Positions 9,737 to 18,377 are shown, numbered from the stretch's first letter. The stretch: 64,000 nucleotides of DNA from Firmicutes bacterium AF25-13AC (GCA_003478935.1 QUFP01000014.1:28505-92504); one strand, 5' to 3'. Notes: generated from the letters alone by a model not told the origin. Numbers and translations are program-made.

Positions 9737-10192
9737 TTACATAGTTTCTTCTTTTAAGCGTTTTAGCTCTGCGCGCAGACATTTTAAATATCGCTCATTT
9801 AAGGCGAGGAATTTTTCTGCTTCCTCAGATCCCCACTCCTCAAAAATTCGATTTTCAGCAGCGATGACTTTTCCAGCCGTCTTTGCGGCCAATTGTTTTC
9901 CTTTTTCTGTCAAAATGACGCGTTTATTTCGAGAACCGGTTGATTCCAAATATAAAATATGTTCCTGCTCAAGCTTTCGAATCGCAGAATTGATTGTCTG
10001 CTTTGGCAGACCGGTCAGATTACAGATATCGTGAAGTAGGCAACTTTCCCCACCACTGTCACATATCGTATATAAAATTTGAATGACGCTGTCAGATTGG
10101 CCGACAGATAGTGACATTTCATGGTAAACAACGCTCATCTCACACTGCAAATGGTTGAGACGTTTGAGAGAAGCAGAAGATTGAACACTCAT
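9737..10192 (-). CDS. MarR family transcriptional regulator
   Basis: Winged-helix repressor of 151 residues: helical dimerisation start, helix-turn-helix around ICNLTGLPKQTINSAIRKLEQEH, wing with SGSRNKRVILTEKGKQLA, and a C-terminal dimer helix. First gene of a two-gene operon with a MATE exporter. Two copies of GTATGAAATC(A/G)TAC lie in its own promoter, one exactly in the -35/-10 spacer, which suggests autorepression. Confidence 0.9.
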   Translation of the reverse strand: MSVQSSASLKRLNHLQCEMSVVYHEMSLSVGQSDSVIQILYTICDSGGESCLLHDICNLTGLPKQTINSAIRKLEQEHILYLESTGSRNKRVILTEKGKQLAAKTAGKVIAAENRIFEEWGSEEAEKFLALNERYLKCLRAELKRLKEETM

Positions 10193-10222
10193 ATAAAATT
10201 CCTCCGTTAATTAAAAATAAAG

Positions 10223-10271
10223 GTATGAAATCGTACTTAAAAAGTATAGTATGAAATCATACCATTGTCAA
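10223..10271 (-). promoter_or_regulatory. Promoter and tandem MarR operators of the marR-MATE operon
   Basis: Minus-strand TTGACA (10266-10271), 17 bases, TATACT (10243-10248). The palindrome GTATGAAATCATAC (10249-10262) fills the spacer; a second site with one mismatch lies at 10223-10236, 26 bp centre to centre. Confidence 0.75.
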
Positions 10272-10300
10272 GTAATATAATGTTTGAAACACATTAACTA

Positions 10301-10330
10301 TTGACAACACAGCAGAAGTAGTGGTAGTGT
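10301..10330 (+). promoter_or_regulatory. Promoter of purC
   Basis: TTGACA (10301-10306), 18 bases, TAGTGT (10325-10330, weak -10). The leader of about 90 bases has no recognised riboswitch. Confidence 0.45.
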
Positions 10331-10424
10331 AGATGTGTTGCGGAAGTAGCTTCCAGAATAATATCTGTAAAGAAGCAAAAAATCCGCTCATAATACAATA
10401 TTATATAAGGATGAGGTATTTACA

Positions 10425-11297
10425 ATGAGAGAGTTAAAGCCAATCAAAGAAGGCAAGGTACGCGAAATCTATGATAATGGCGACAGCCTGATCATGGTAG
10501 CAACTGACCGTATCAGCTGTTTCGATGTCATTCTGAACAACGTGGTAACTAAGAAGGGAACTGTCCTTACTCAGATGTCCAGATTCTGGTTTGACATGAC
10601 AAAAGATATTCTTCCAAATCACATGATCTCTACGGATGTAAAGGATATGCCGGAGTTTTTCCAGCAGGAGAAGTTTGATGGAAACAGTATGATGTGCCGC
10701 AAATTGCAGATGCTTCCTCTGGAGTGTATTGTGCGCGGATATATCACTGGAAGTGGCTGGGCAAGCTACCAGAAGACTGGAAAGGTATGCGGAATTGAGC
10801 TGCCAGAGGGCTTAAAGGAGTCTGATAAGCTGCCTGAGCCAATTTATACACCATCTACAAAGGCTGAGATCGGTGATCATGATGAGAATATCTCTTATGA
10901 GCAGAGCATTGCTCATCTGGAGAAGTATTTCCCAGGAAAAGGAGAGGAGTATGCACAGAAGCTTCGTGATTACACTATCGCACTGTATAAGAAGTGTGCA
11001 GACTACGCACTGAGCAAGGGCATTATTATTGCAGATACCAAGTTTGAGTTTGGTCTGGATGAGAATGGAAATATCGTTATCGGTGATGAGATGCTTACAC
11101 CGGACAGCTCACGTTTCTGGCCGGCAGATGGCTATGAGCCAGGACATGGTCAGCCATCCTTTGACAAGCAGTTTGCTCGTGATTGGTTAAAGGCAAACCC
11201 GGACAACGATTGGACACTGCCGCAGGAGATTGTTGATAAGACAATTGAGAAGTATCTGCAGGCTTATGAGATGCTGACAGGAAAGCCATTAGCATAA
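10425..11297 (+). CDS. purC: Phosphoribosylaminoimidazole-succinocarboxamide synthase
   Basis: ATP-dependent joining of aspartate to CAIR in purine synthesis (cytoplasm). The 290-residue protein is the longer SAICAR synthetase form: start [30 protein letters not shown], then [72 protein letters not shown] written here only as family blocks, and [10 protein letters not shown]. It is a single-gene unit, not next to other pur genes. Start ATG 10425 follows AAGGATGAG. A terminator follows. Confidence 0.95.
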   Translation: MRELKPIKEGKVREIYDNGDSLIMVATDRISCFDVILNNVVTKKGTVLTQMSRFWFDMTKDILPNHMISTDVKDMPEFFQQEKFDGNSMMCRKLQMLPLECIVRGYITGSGWASYQKTGKVCGIELPEGLKESDKLPEPIYTPSTKAEIGDHDENISYEQSIAHLEKYFPGKGEEYAQKLRDYTIALYKKCADYALSKGIIIADTKFEFGLDENGNIVIGDEMLTPDSSRFWPADGYEPGHGQPSFDKQFARDWLKANPDNDWTLPQEIVDKTIEKYLQAYEMLTGKPLA

Positions 11298-11321
11298 ATA
11301 CATAAAAGATGTGAAATAAAA

Positions 11322-11358
11322 AAGAAGGATTTGCCAATTCGACAGATCCTTCTTTTTT
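11322..11358. terminator. Terminator between purC and glycerate kinase
   Basis: 12-bp stem (11322-11333 with 11343-11354, one mismatch), 9-base loop, followed by T's on the plus strand and preceded by A's, so it may serve both convergent genes. Confidence 0.75.
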
Positions 11359-11411
11359 GGCTTTTGATACAGAATAATTTGCAGCATACAGCAATCTTGA
11401 AAGCAATATGT

Positions 11412-12554
11412 TTAATGGGAGAATGTTCGTATCAGGCGAAATACCTGCTCAGCAGTATCCTCTATATTTTGCATTGCATTTGTGCGGCACATCGCTTCAT
11501 CAAGTGTAGAAACGCTTCGAAGTACTGGAAAGAATGCATCAATCCCGTGCTCATTGCAGGCGATGGCATCTTTTGTGACACAGCCGGAAAAGGCAATTAC
11601 AGGCTTACCATATTCCTTTGCAATTTTTGCGACACCGATAGGCGCCTTTCCCATGACAGTCTGCCCATCAAGGCGGCCTTCTCCTGTTACAACCATGTCG
11701 GCCTTTTGAATATAGTCGCGAAGCTTTGTTTCCTCAAGAACAATCTTAATACCAGATTCAAGCGTGGCATGTAAAAATGTTAAAAAAGCAAAGCCAAGTC
11801 CTCCGGCAGCACCTGCACCGGAGAGACTTTCATTTACATCTGGAAAATATTTGCGTGAGAGTAATGCATAGTCTTTTAGCCAGCGATCCATCATATTGAT
11901 CATTTCAGAGTCAGCTCCCTTTTGCGGTCCAAAAACAGCACTGCAGCCAGTAGAGCCGCAAAGTGGATTTGTGACATCGCAGGCAACACGGAATGTACAT
12001 TTTGAAAGCTCTGGCAGCACATGGCTAGTTGTGATTGATTTAAGCTGGCGAAGTCCTTTAGCACCAAATTCAACCTGATTACCATTCTCATCAAGCATTC
12101 CAAAGCCTAGTGCCTGAAGCATACCGATGCCGCCATCATTTGTGGCGCTTCCTCCAATGCCAATCAAAAAGTGCCGGCAGCCGCGTTTAACTGCATCAGC
12201 AATAATTTCACCGACACCATAAGTTGTGGTGTGAAGCGGATTTTTCTTTTGCGGTGGGACAAGTGTAATACCAGCAGCCACAGCCATTTCAATTATGGCA
12301 GTTTTAGTAGCAGAGACAATACCATATTGGCATGAAACAGTCTCGCCTAGTGGTCCTGTGACAGAAACAGTTGTCATTTTACCGCCGCAGCCAGCGACAA
12401 GTGCATCAACCGTGCCCTCGCCTCCGTCAGCGAGTGGACGAATCACTGTAGTGGCATCAGGGTAGACCTTTTTTATGCCATTAGCAGCGCTTTCACCAGC
12501 TTCTAATGAACTTAGACTTCCTTTAAAGGAGTCAATTGCAATTACAACATTCAT
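11412..12554 (-). CDS. Glycerate kinase (GK-II type)
   Basis: Phosphorylates glycerate with ATP. The 380-residue protein matches the GarK/GlxK-type family: VVIAIDSFKGSLSSLEAG, RPLADGGEGTVDAL, the Gly-rich HFLIGIGGSATNDGG, GLGFAFLTFLHA, VVTGEGRLDGQT and GKAPIGVAKIA. ATG 12554 follows AAAGGAACATT. It stands alone, divergent from the NifX-FKBP gene. Whether it forms 2- or 3-phosphoglycerate cannot be read from the sequence alone. Confidence 0.9.
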   Translation of the reverse strand: MNVVIAIDSFKGSLSSLEAGESAANGIKKVYPDATTVIRPLADGGEGTVDALVAGCGGKMTTVSVTGPLGETVSCQYGIVSATKTAIIEMAVAAGITLVPPQKKNPLHTTTYGVGEIIADAVKRGCRHFLIGIGGSATNDGGIGMLQALGFGMLDENGNQVEFGAKGLRQLKSITTSHVLPELSKCTFRVACDVTNPLCGSTGCSAVFGPQKGADSEMINMMDRWLKDYALLSRKYFPDVNESLSGAGAAGGLGFAFLTFLHATLESGIKIVLEETKLRDYIQKADMVVTGEGRLDGQTVMGKAPIGVAKIAKEYGKPVIAFSGCVTKDAIACNEHGIDAFFPVLRSVSTLDEAMCRTNAMQNIEDTAEQVFRLIRTFSH

Positions 12555-12622
12555 AATGTTCCTTTCATTTATCGCAGACTTTTCAAAAAGCCTAAGAATT
12601 TCTTAATAAAATCAGCACTGTC

Positions 12623-12652
12623 ATTATAGCAAAAAACAACCCCTGATAGCAA
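12623..12652 (-). promoter_or_regulatory. Promoter of glycerate kinase
   Basis: Minus-strand TTGCTA (12647-12652), 18 bases, TATAAT (12623-12628). Confidence 0.6.
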
Positions 12653-12680
12653 TGGGTTGCAAATCCAAAAAAAGAAATGG

Positions 12681-12710
12681 TTGACGCAGCTGATAGTCTC
12701 AGGGTATAAT
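12681..12710 (+). promoter_or_regulatory. Promoter of the NifX-FKBP fusion
   Basis: TTGACG (12681-12686), 18 bases, TATAAT (12705-12710). Confidence 0.65.
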
Positions 12711-12772
12711 CAATACAATATGCGATTTAATAGAAACAGTAGGGTTCAAAATTGCAGGGAAGGAATTTGAAA

Positions 12773-13645
12773 ATGAAAATTGCAGTAACGTATGACAACG
12801 GATCTGTTTTCCAGCATTTTGGAAAAACAGAGAATTTTAAGATTTTTGAAGTGGAGAATGGCGCGATCATTTCAAGCGAGGTAGTTGGCTCAAATGGAGC
12901 AGGACATAGTGCGCTGGCAGGTTTTCTTGCTGATGCAGGAGTTGATGTTGTAATCTGCGGCGGCATTGGAGGCGGTGCGCAGGAAGCACTTTCTGAGGCT
13001 GGAATCAAGGTATGTGCCGGCGTTTCTGGTGATGTAAATGAGGCTGCCGAAAGCTACGTAAATGGAACACTTGAGTGCACCAGTGAGGGAACTTGCGATC
13101 ATCATCATGAAGAAGGCGGTCATTGCTGTCATGGTGAGGAGAGTGAAGAGTCTGGCTGCGAGGGCGGCTGCGGCGGATGCCACGGCGGCTGTGGAACACC
13201 AGAGCCGATCATGGAAGGTAAGAATGTAGGAAAGAAGTGCCGCACTCATTATAAGGGAACATTTAATGACGGAACACAGTTCGATTCCTCTTATGATCGC
13301 GGGGAGCCGCTTGAGTTTATCTGTGGTGTTGGTCAGATGATTAGGGGTTTTGATCAGGCTGTGGCAAACATGGAAGTTGGCGAGTCTGTTGAGATCCATC
13401 TTATGCCAGAGGAAGCATACGGCATGCCGGATCCGGCTGCGATCTTTACACTTGAGATTGCGCAGCTCCCAGGTTCAGAGGAACTTGAGGCAGGTCAGCA
13501 GGTATATCTGTCTAATCAGTTTGGTCAGCCATTCCCAGTTAAGGTTGTTGCAAAAGATGATAAGACTATTACTTTTGATGCAAACCATGAGATGGCAGGC
13601 AAGGAATTAAACTTTACAATTGAGCTTGTCAGCGTAGAAGCGTAA
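12773..13645 (+). CDS. NifX/NifB-like cofactor-binding domain fused to an FKBP-type peptidyl-prolyl isomerase
   Basis: Residues 1-100 form a dinitrogenase iron-molybdenum cofactor-binding-like domain (KIAVTYDNGSVFQHFGKTENFKIFEVE at the start, DVVICGGIGGGAQEAL). Residues about 100-145 are a Cys/His/Gly-rich linker with CDHHHEE, HCCHGEE and CGGCHGGCG, likely metal binding. Residues about 150-290 are an FKBP/SlyD-like isomerase (GTQFDSSYDRGEPLEF, GQMIRGFDQAVANM, EAYGMPDP) with an insert-in-flap region. ATG 12773 is chosen because GGGAAGGAA lies at 12757-12765. Single-gene unit with its own promoter and terminator. The SlyD-like half suggests a metallochaperone/foldase; the metal and partner are unknown. 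Confidence 0.85.
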   Translation: MKIAVTYDNGSVFQHFGKTENFKIFEVENGAIISSEVVGSNGAGHSALAGFLADAGVDVVICGGIGGGAQEALSEAGIKVCAGVSGDVNEAAESYVNGTLECTSEGTCDHHHEEGGHCCHGEESEESGCEGGCGGCHGGCGTPEPIMEGKNVGKKCRTHYKGTFNDGTQFDSSYDRGEPLEFICGVGQMIRGFDQAVANMEVGESVEIHLMPEEAYGMPDPAAIFTLEIAQLPGSEELEAGQQVYLSNQFGQPFPVKVVAKDDKTITFDANHEMAGKELNFTIELVSVEA

Positions 13646-13652
13646 GAAAAGA

Positions 13653-13689
13653 AAAATGCATCTGTCAAATGACGGGTGCATTTTATTTT
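13653..13689 (+). terminator. Terminator of the NifX-FKBP gene
   Basis: 15-bp stem (13653-13667 with 13670-13684, two wobbles or mismatches) followed by TTTTATTTTA. Confidence 0.75.
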
Positions 13690-13693
13690 ATAA

Positions 13694-13722
13694 TGTAACG
13701 CAGCACAAAAAAATCCTTCTTA
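13694..13722 (+). promoter_or_regulatory. Putative ECF sigma promoter of the sigma/anti-sigma operon
   Basis: TGTAAC (13694-13699), 17 bases ending in TCC, TTCTTA (13717-13722). The same -35 word, spacing, CC and TCTTA occur before the serpin at 14934-14962, and no good sigma-A promoter is seen here. Autoregulation is inferred. Confidence 0.6.
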
Positions 13723-13756
13723 TATATTAGGAAGATATCAGTTAGGGGGTAAGCGA

Positions 13757-14317
13757 TTGCAGACAAAGGATGATGAAATTATAGAGCTATATTGGAAACG
13801 AGATCCCAAAGCAATAGAAGAAACACAGACGCATTATGGGGAAAAGCTTGGCAGACTCTCATTTGGCATTTTGGAAAACAGAGAAGATGCACAGGAATGT
13901 GTCAATGATACTTATCTTCGAACTTGGAATTCTATACCCCCGACAAGACCGCAGTTTTTCTTTGCGTACCTTGCAAAGATATGCCGTTTTTTATGTTTTG
14001 ATGTGCTGGATCATAAAAATGCGCAAAAGCGAAGTGCTTTGGTAGTTGAGCTTACGCATGAAATGCAGCAGTGCATTCCAGATTCACGCAATGAAGATAA
14101 GGTGCAGGGGGAACAGATCGGACAGAATATAACAGCTTTTTTGAGGACACAGTCAAAGCAGGACAGACTTTTATTTATGAAGCGTTACTGGTATGGTGTG
14201 AGCATAAAAGATCTGGCACATCAGATGCAGATAAGTGAGAGCAGTGCAAAGGTGAGGCTACATAGAATACGTGGGCGGTTAAAAAAATATCTGGAAAGTG
14301 AGGGCATTTGGATATGA
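13757..14317 (+). CDS. ECF (sigma-70 family) RNA polymerase sigma factor
   Basis: Directs RNA polymerase to a small set of promoters. The 186-residue protein has region 2 (about residues 20-90: ILENREDAQECVNDTYLRTWNSIPP, FFAYLAKICRFLCFDVLDHKNA) and region 4 (about 125-180: FMKRYWYGVSIKDLAHQMQISESSAKVRLHRIRGRLKKYL). Start TTG 13757 follows AGGGGG at 13744-13749; no ATG fits. The stop overlaps the next start (ATGA), so translation with the anti-sigma candidate is coupled. A matching promoter motif before this operon and before the serpin gives its likely targets. Confidence 0.9.
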   Translation: MQTKDDEIIELYWKRDPKAIEETQTHYGEKLGRLSFGILENREDAQECVNDTYLRTWNSIPPTRPQFFFAYLAKICRFLCFDVLDHKNAQKRSALVVELTHEMQQCIPDSRNEDKVQGEQIGQNITAFLRTQSKQDRLLFMKRYWYGVSIKDLAHQMQISESSAKVRLHRIRGRLKKYLESEGIWI

Positions 14318-14910
14318 CAGAAAAGGATTTGTTAGACAGCTTGCGCTTTGTGGATGATGATCTTATAGAGGAAGCTGGATTAGAACAGTTAAAAGAAGAA
14401 AAGCAGAAAAAAACAAATGGAAAAGTGATTTTTTTGCGGACAGCACTTACGGCGGCCGCAGGTATTTGTATTTTCACCGCAGGAACCGTTATGGGAAGAA
14501 AGATCACGGCAAAAAAAGATCAAACAGATGGCGCGTTGATGATGGATGCATATACAGAACGCGAATATGAAAAGGAAATATTAGCGCTCGAGGGGAGCGA
14601 AACACTGGCGGAGGCAGAGGCTTACGCGGAACCTGAAGATAAAAATACACTTTCGGTTTCAACGATCACATTGGGAAAAGAAACAAAAAGTCAGATCAGT
14701 GAAGATGAGACATCACATAATGAATTGCCAGCTACTAGTATTGGTGGGATAGATGTATTCTTTTATAAAAAAGAAGGTTCTAGTTATTTTTTCGCTTCAT
14801 TTGAACAAAATAATGTTTCCTATACTTTGCAGGCTGATACGCTGCGAAAAGTCGTGCAGGCAGCAGCAGATACGATCTGCGGCATGGGCATAGTCACAGT
14901 TGTGGATTAA
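14314..14910 (+). CDS. Membrane-anchored anti-sigma factor candidate
   Basis: A 198-residue protein with a cytoplasmic acidic/helical start (about residues 1-38, DLLDSLRFVDDDLIEEAGLE), one membrane segment (about 40-62, LRTALTAAAGICIFTAG) and an extracellular part. The outer end (FFYKKEGSSYFFASFEQNNVSYTLQADTL then RKVVQAAADTI) looks like the DUF4367-type domain often seen on clostridial anti-sigma proteins. Overlaps the sigma gene by the ATGA junction; ATG 14314 has GAGGG upstream. The role is inferred from position and topology. It may hold the sigma factor until an outside signal acts on its outer domain. Confidence 0.7.
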   Translation: MTEKDLLDSLRFVDDDLIEEAGLEQLKEEKQKKTNGKVIFLRTALTAAAGICIFTAGTVMGRKITAKKDQTDGALMMDAYTEREYEKEILALEGSETLAEAEAYAEPEDKNTLSVSTITLGKETKSQISEDETSHNELPATSIGGIDVFFYKKEGSSYFFASFEQNNVSYTLQADTLRKVVQAAADTICGMGIVTVVD

Positions 14911-14933
14911 TTGATAAAATTTTTTTCAGAGTG

Positions 14934-14962
14934 TGTAACCTCACATCTGATTTTCCGTCTTA
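14934..14962 (+). promoter_or_regulatory. Putative ECF sigma promoter of the serpin gene
   Basis: TGTAAC (14934-14939), 17 bases ending in TCC, GTCTTA (14957-14962). Same motif and spacing as 13694-13722. Confidence 0.6.
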
Positions 14963-15054
14963 AAGAGTGAAGACATAAAAGTCTTAAATAAAATTTTGTG
15001 AAAGTAATCTGGTATCAAAGGAGTACATAATATTAGGAAAGGCAGGATAATGAT

Positions 15055-16454
15055 ATGAGAAGAAAGAATTTAATGAGACTGACAGCTGCAATGGGAATGA
15101 TGATGGCATGCTCACAAGTGATGCAGGCAGCCGCACCTGTATGGGGCAATGAGACTGTGGAAGAAACAACGGCAGGCTCTCATGATGATTTGATCGAAAT
15201 TCCAACGCTTGAGGATGAGGAATATCCTGTGGATCAGGGAAAACAAAATTATGTCGATACGATTGTGCAGGCAGATAACCGAATCGGATCAATGTTAATG
15301 GAAAAGCTTACGGCAAAGAATGAAAATGTATTTATTTCTTCCTATAGTATTGCAACAGCACTGACGCTTCTTAGTCACTGCTCTGAAAGCGGTGGACAGA
15401 TTGAGCAGTTAAAAGAATTTCTTGACTTAAACAATATGAGTGAGAGTGAGATTTTAGCAGCGCAGGAAGAACTGGCAGCGCTTCTTGGAACAAATAAGGA
15501 AAATCAGGAAGATGAAAGTGAAGCGTCATCAGATTCATCAGAGGAAGTAGTAAGTGTAGAAAGTGATGATTACAGTGTTCCAAAGTCAATTTTAGAAACA
15601 GCAAATGCTATGTATGTGGACGAGAAAATGAAGATGTCATCTTCATTTGACGATCTGGCAGATATACTTTCAAATACATATCAGGCATCACTAAAGCGCT
15701 GTGATTTATCATCAGAGGAAACAATGAATGAAATCAATGATTGGGTCAATGAGAAGACACACGGGCTGATTCCATCAATCTTGATGAACCAATGGATCCG
15801 GGTATTCGAATGACACTTTTAAATGCTGTTTATTTTAAGGCTGCATGGGTAAATGCATTTGAAAAAGAGTTAACAGACAAGCAGATCTTCCATGGAAAAG
15901 AGGGTGATATATCTGTGGATATGATGCATCAGCAGGATCATTTTGAATATGCAGAAAATGATGAGTACCAGATGATTCGTCTGCCTTACCATGGTGGCTG
16001 TGAGATGACGGTTTATCTGCCAAAGGACAGCATAACTACTGATAAATGGAGCGAAAAAGATTATCTCTATCAGCTTGGGCTTGAGGCAGATAAGCAAGAG
16101 TGGGATAGACGCGAGGTCTCTCTTTCAATGCCAAAGTTTGAGATGGAATATGGAAATGAATTAAAGGATATATTAAAAGAACTTGGATTAGAGGGAATTT
16201 TCGATGGCTGTATTTATGACAGACTTACAGATGAAGAGATGGCAGTTGGATCAATCTACCATAAAACAGCAATCAAAAATGATGAAAACGGAACAGAGGC
16301 AGCAGCAGTAACTATGATGCTTATGGAAGCAATGGCACTTTTGCCAGAGGATGATATAGTTGAGATGAACATGGATCATCCATTTTACTTTACAATTTCG
16401 AATACAGAGACAGGTTTAAAGCTGTTTGAAGGATGTGTGTACAACCTTAAATAA
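15055..16454 (+). pseudogene. Secreted serpin protease inhibitor, frameshifted
   Basis: Serpins trap serine (or cysteine) proteases by a suicide mechanism. The N-terminus (MRRKNLMRLTAAMGMMMACS) is a secretion signal; the Cys could also serve as a weak lipobox. Serpin blocks follow: NVFISSYSIATALTLLS, ETANAMYVDE, INDWVNEKTHGLIPSIL, MTLLNAVYFKAAW, SLSMPKFEMEY, and the C-terminal DHPFYFTISNTETG. An acidic insert lies near residues 150-180. The hinge NGTEAAAVT is the small-residue type of active inhibitors. Counting from P15 Gly, P1 is Met (codon 16332-16334), so an elastase-like target is plausible. The break near 15783 is repaired by one G (SILDEPMDPG). The promoter matches that of the ECF sigma operon. 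Confidence 0.85.
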
Positions 16455-16468
16455 GTGTAGTTAGTTAC

Positions 16469-16516
16469 AACCCCATGAGTCAAAGCGTGATTATCTTGCT
16501 CATGGGGTTATTTTTA
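16469..16516. terminator. Bidirectional terminator between serpin and AraC regulator
   Basis: Perfect 11-bp stem AACCCCATGAG (16469-16479) with CTCATGGGGTT (16499-16509), followed by ATTTTTATT. Confidence 0.75.
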
Positions 16517-17383
16517 TTCTGTTTTTTTGGCGAGCATAGTCTTTTGGTAATGACCGGGTGTCACCTTTTTATATCGTTTAAAGATGCGGTTAAAGTAACT
16601 TAGATCATTAAAGCCACATGAGTAGGCGACTTCTGTGATACTTTTTTGGGAAGAAGATAAAAGCTCACAGGCACATTCAATTCTGTAATAATTTAAATAA
16701 TCAATAGGAGATTTTCCTGTAATTGAGTGAAACAGCCGACAAAAATGTTCTTGAGAAAGATTTAAAACATCAGCAAGATCAGCAAGCGTCAGGCGTGAGG
16801 CATAATTTTTTCTGATATAATTGAGTACCGTTTTAATTTGTTCGGTACTCTTTGCATTTCTGCGCTCAGACATATCAGTGACAGTATAGGAGCGATCATA
16901 CAGAATCTGACCAAATAGCTGCCACATCAGTCCGACTGTAAAAAATTCGTAGCCGGTTTGACGCTTATCCATTACATCAAACATCTGGCAGATCAGTTTA
17001 TTGCAGTGAGTACCTTTTTCAAAAAAAGGATAAATAAGCGTATCAGTGTCAAAAAAGTCGCAGTACTTTCTGTGAAGCAGTGCGCTGCTGCTTTCCATAA
17101 AGCGGCTGGTGTCAAATACGAGACACTCATAGATGCAATTGTCAGGAACACCGCCGTGTACGGCTCCGGAAGAAATGATGGCAGTATCACCTTTGTGCAA
17201 GGTCTTAGTTTTTCCATCAACTGATAAAGAGAAACTTCCACTTAACACAAGCATCATCTCATATTCAAGGTGCCAGTGAAAGGGCATTTCATATCGGGGA
17301 TGACTTCTATCAACATAGTACAATTCAATTGGAAAGTCAGAGGTGCCTCTGGCTGCATTCTCGTGCAGAGCTAAAAATTTCAT
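16514..17383 (-). CDS. AraC family transcriptional regulator, probably of fucose genes
   Basis: A 289-residue protein with an N-terminal cupin sugar-sensing domain (FHWHLEYEMMLVLSGSFSLSVDGKT, GDTAIISSGAVHGG) and a C-terminal pair of helix-turn-helix motifs (LTLADLADVLNLSQEHFCRLFHS, ITEVAYSCGFNDLSYFNRIFKRYKKVTPGHY). ATG 17383 is chosen over in-frame ATG 17413 because AAAGG sits 7 bases before it. It is divergent from fucA-fucI, so it is likely their activator. A sigma-A promoter lies at 17505-17533. Confidence 0.9.
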   Translation of the reverse strand: MKFLALHENAARGTSDFPIELYYVDRSHPRYEMPFHWHLEYEMMLVLSGSFSLSVDGKTKTLHKGDTAIISSGAVHGGVPDNCIYECLVFDTSRFMESSSALLHRKYCDFFDTDTLIYPFFEKGTHCNKLICQMFDVMDKRQTGYEFFTVGLMWQLFGQILYDRSYTVTDMSERRNAKSTEQIKTVLNYIRKNYASRLTLADLADVLNLSQEHFCRLFHSITGKSPIDYLNYYRIECACELLSSSQKSITEVAYSCGFNDLSYFNRIFKRYKKVTPGHYQKTMLAKKTE

Positions 17384-17504
17384 ATAAATCCTTTCATAAA
17401 TAAATGTGCACATGTGCTATTGTTTTTGTGCACTTATCAACATAAACAAGAAAATATGGGTTTGGTAAAACAAACTCGAGGAAAAAATTGAAAAAAACAA
17501 CTTG

Positions 17505-17533
17505 ATTATACAGCAAAAACAACAAAATATCAA
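17505..17533 (-). promoter_or_regulatory. Promoter of the AraC regulator
   Basis: Minus-strand TTGATA (17528-17533), 17 bases, TATAAT (17505-17510). Confidence 0.55.
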
Positions 17534-17562
17534 TATAATCCAATAGATAATCATGATAAACA

Positions 17563-17591
17563 ATGACATAAATTAAAATGAAATGTATAAT
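17563..17591 (+). promoter_or_regulatory. Promoter of fucA-fucI
   Basis: ATGACA (17563-17568), 17 bases, TATAAT (17586-17591). The -35 is imperfect, as expected for an activator-dependent promoter. Confidence 0.55.
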
Positions 17592-17669
17592 CAGGGTAGA
17601 AAGTTTATAAAGACTCTCGGCAGATATATCTGACGGGAAGTGATATCAATGAAAACAGGAGGGATGAAA

Positions 17670-18377
17670 ATGCAGATCGACGAGATTAAAGACCAAATTT
17701 GTGATGTGTGTCACAAAATGTGGCAGTTGGGATGGGTTGCAGCAAACGATGGAAATGTAAGTGTACGTTTGGATGATGGAACATTTCTTGCAACACCAAC
17801 TGGAATGAGCAAGAGCTTTATCACACCAGATAAGTTGCTTCGTATCGATGCATCAGGAAACATTTTAGAGGGAGCAGAGGGACTGCGTCCGTCAAGTGAG
17901 ATTAAGATGCATATGAGATGCTACGAAAAACGTGACGATGTAAGGGCAGTAGTACATGCACATCCACCGACAGCAACTGGTTTTGCAGTTGCACACAGAC
18001 CGATGGATATGTATAACATGATCGAGGATGTAGCTGCAATTGGAGCTGTTCCGCTTACACCATATGGAACACCGAGTACAACAGAAGTGCCGGACGCAAT
18101 CGAGCCATATTTAAACGAGCATGATGTAATGCTTCTTGAAAATCATGGTGCATTAGCCGTTGGAAGTGATGTCATTACTGCTTATTATAGAATGGAAAGC
18201 CTTGAATTGTGGGCAAAGATTACGCTTAATGCAATTTTGCTTGGCGGAAGCTACGATATTGATCGTAAGAATATCGATAAGTTGATCAATCTGCGTTCCT
18301 ATTATCATATCACAGGAAAGCATCCAGGCTATAAAAAGTTTGAACGCCAAGATGAAGGGGAACCAACAGATAAATAA
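17670..18377 (+). CDS. fucA: L-fuculose-1-phosphate aldolase (class II)
   Basis: Zinc aldolase that splits fuculose-1-phosphate to dihydroxyacetone phosphate and lactaldehyde. 235 residues; blocks GWVAANDGNVSVRL, TPTGMSK, RPSSEIKMH, the zinc ligands in VVHAHPPTATGFA, and MLLENHGALAVG. ATG 17670 is preferred because AGGAGGG (17657-17663) is 6 bases away; upstream in-frame starts at 17640, 17649 and 17664 have no proper site. Directly before L-fucose isomerase, which favours fuculose over other class II aldolase substrates. No fuculokinase gene is in the cluster. Confidence 0.85.
   Translation: MQIDEIKDQICDVCHKMWQLGWVAANDGNVSVRLDDGTFLATPTGMSKSFITPDKLLRIDASGNILEGAEGLRPSSEIKMHMRCYEKRDDVRAVVHAHPPTATGFAVAHRPMDMYNMIEDVAAIGAVPLTPYGTPSTTEVPDAIEPYLNEHDVMLLENHGALAVGSDVITAYYRMESLELWAKITLNAILLGGSYDIDRKNIDKLINLRSYYHITGKHPGYKKFERQDEGEPTDK

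Noticed and set aside
10331-10424. Purine riboswitch before purC
   Set aside because: The leader lacks the conserved three-way-junction loops of the purine aptamer.
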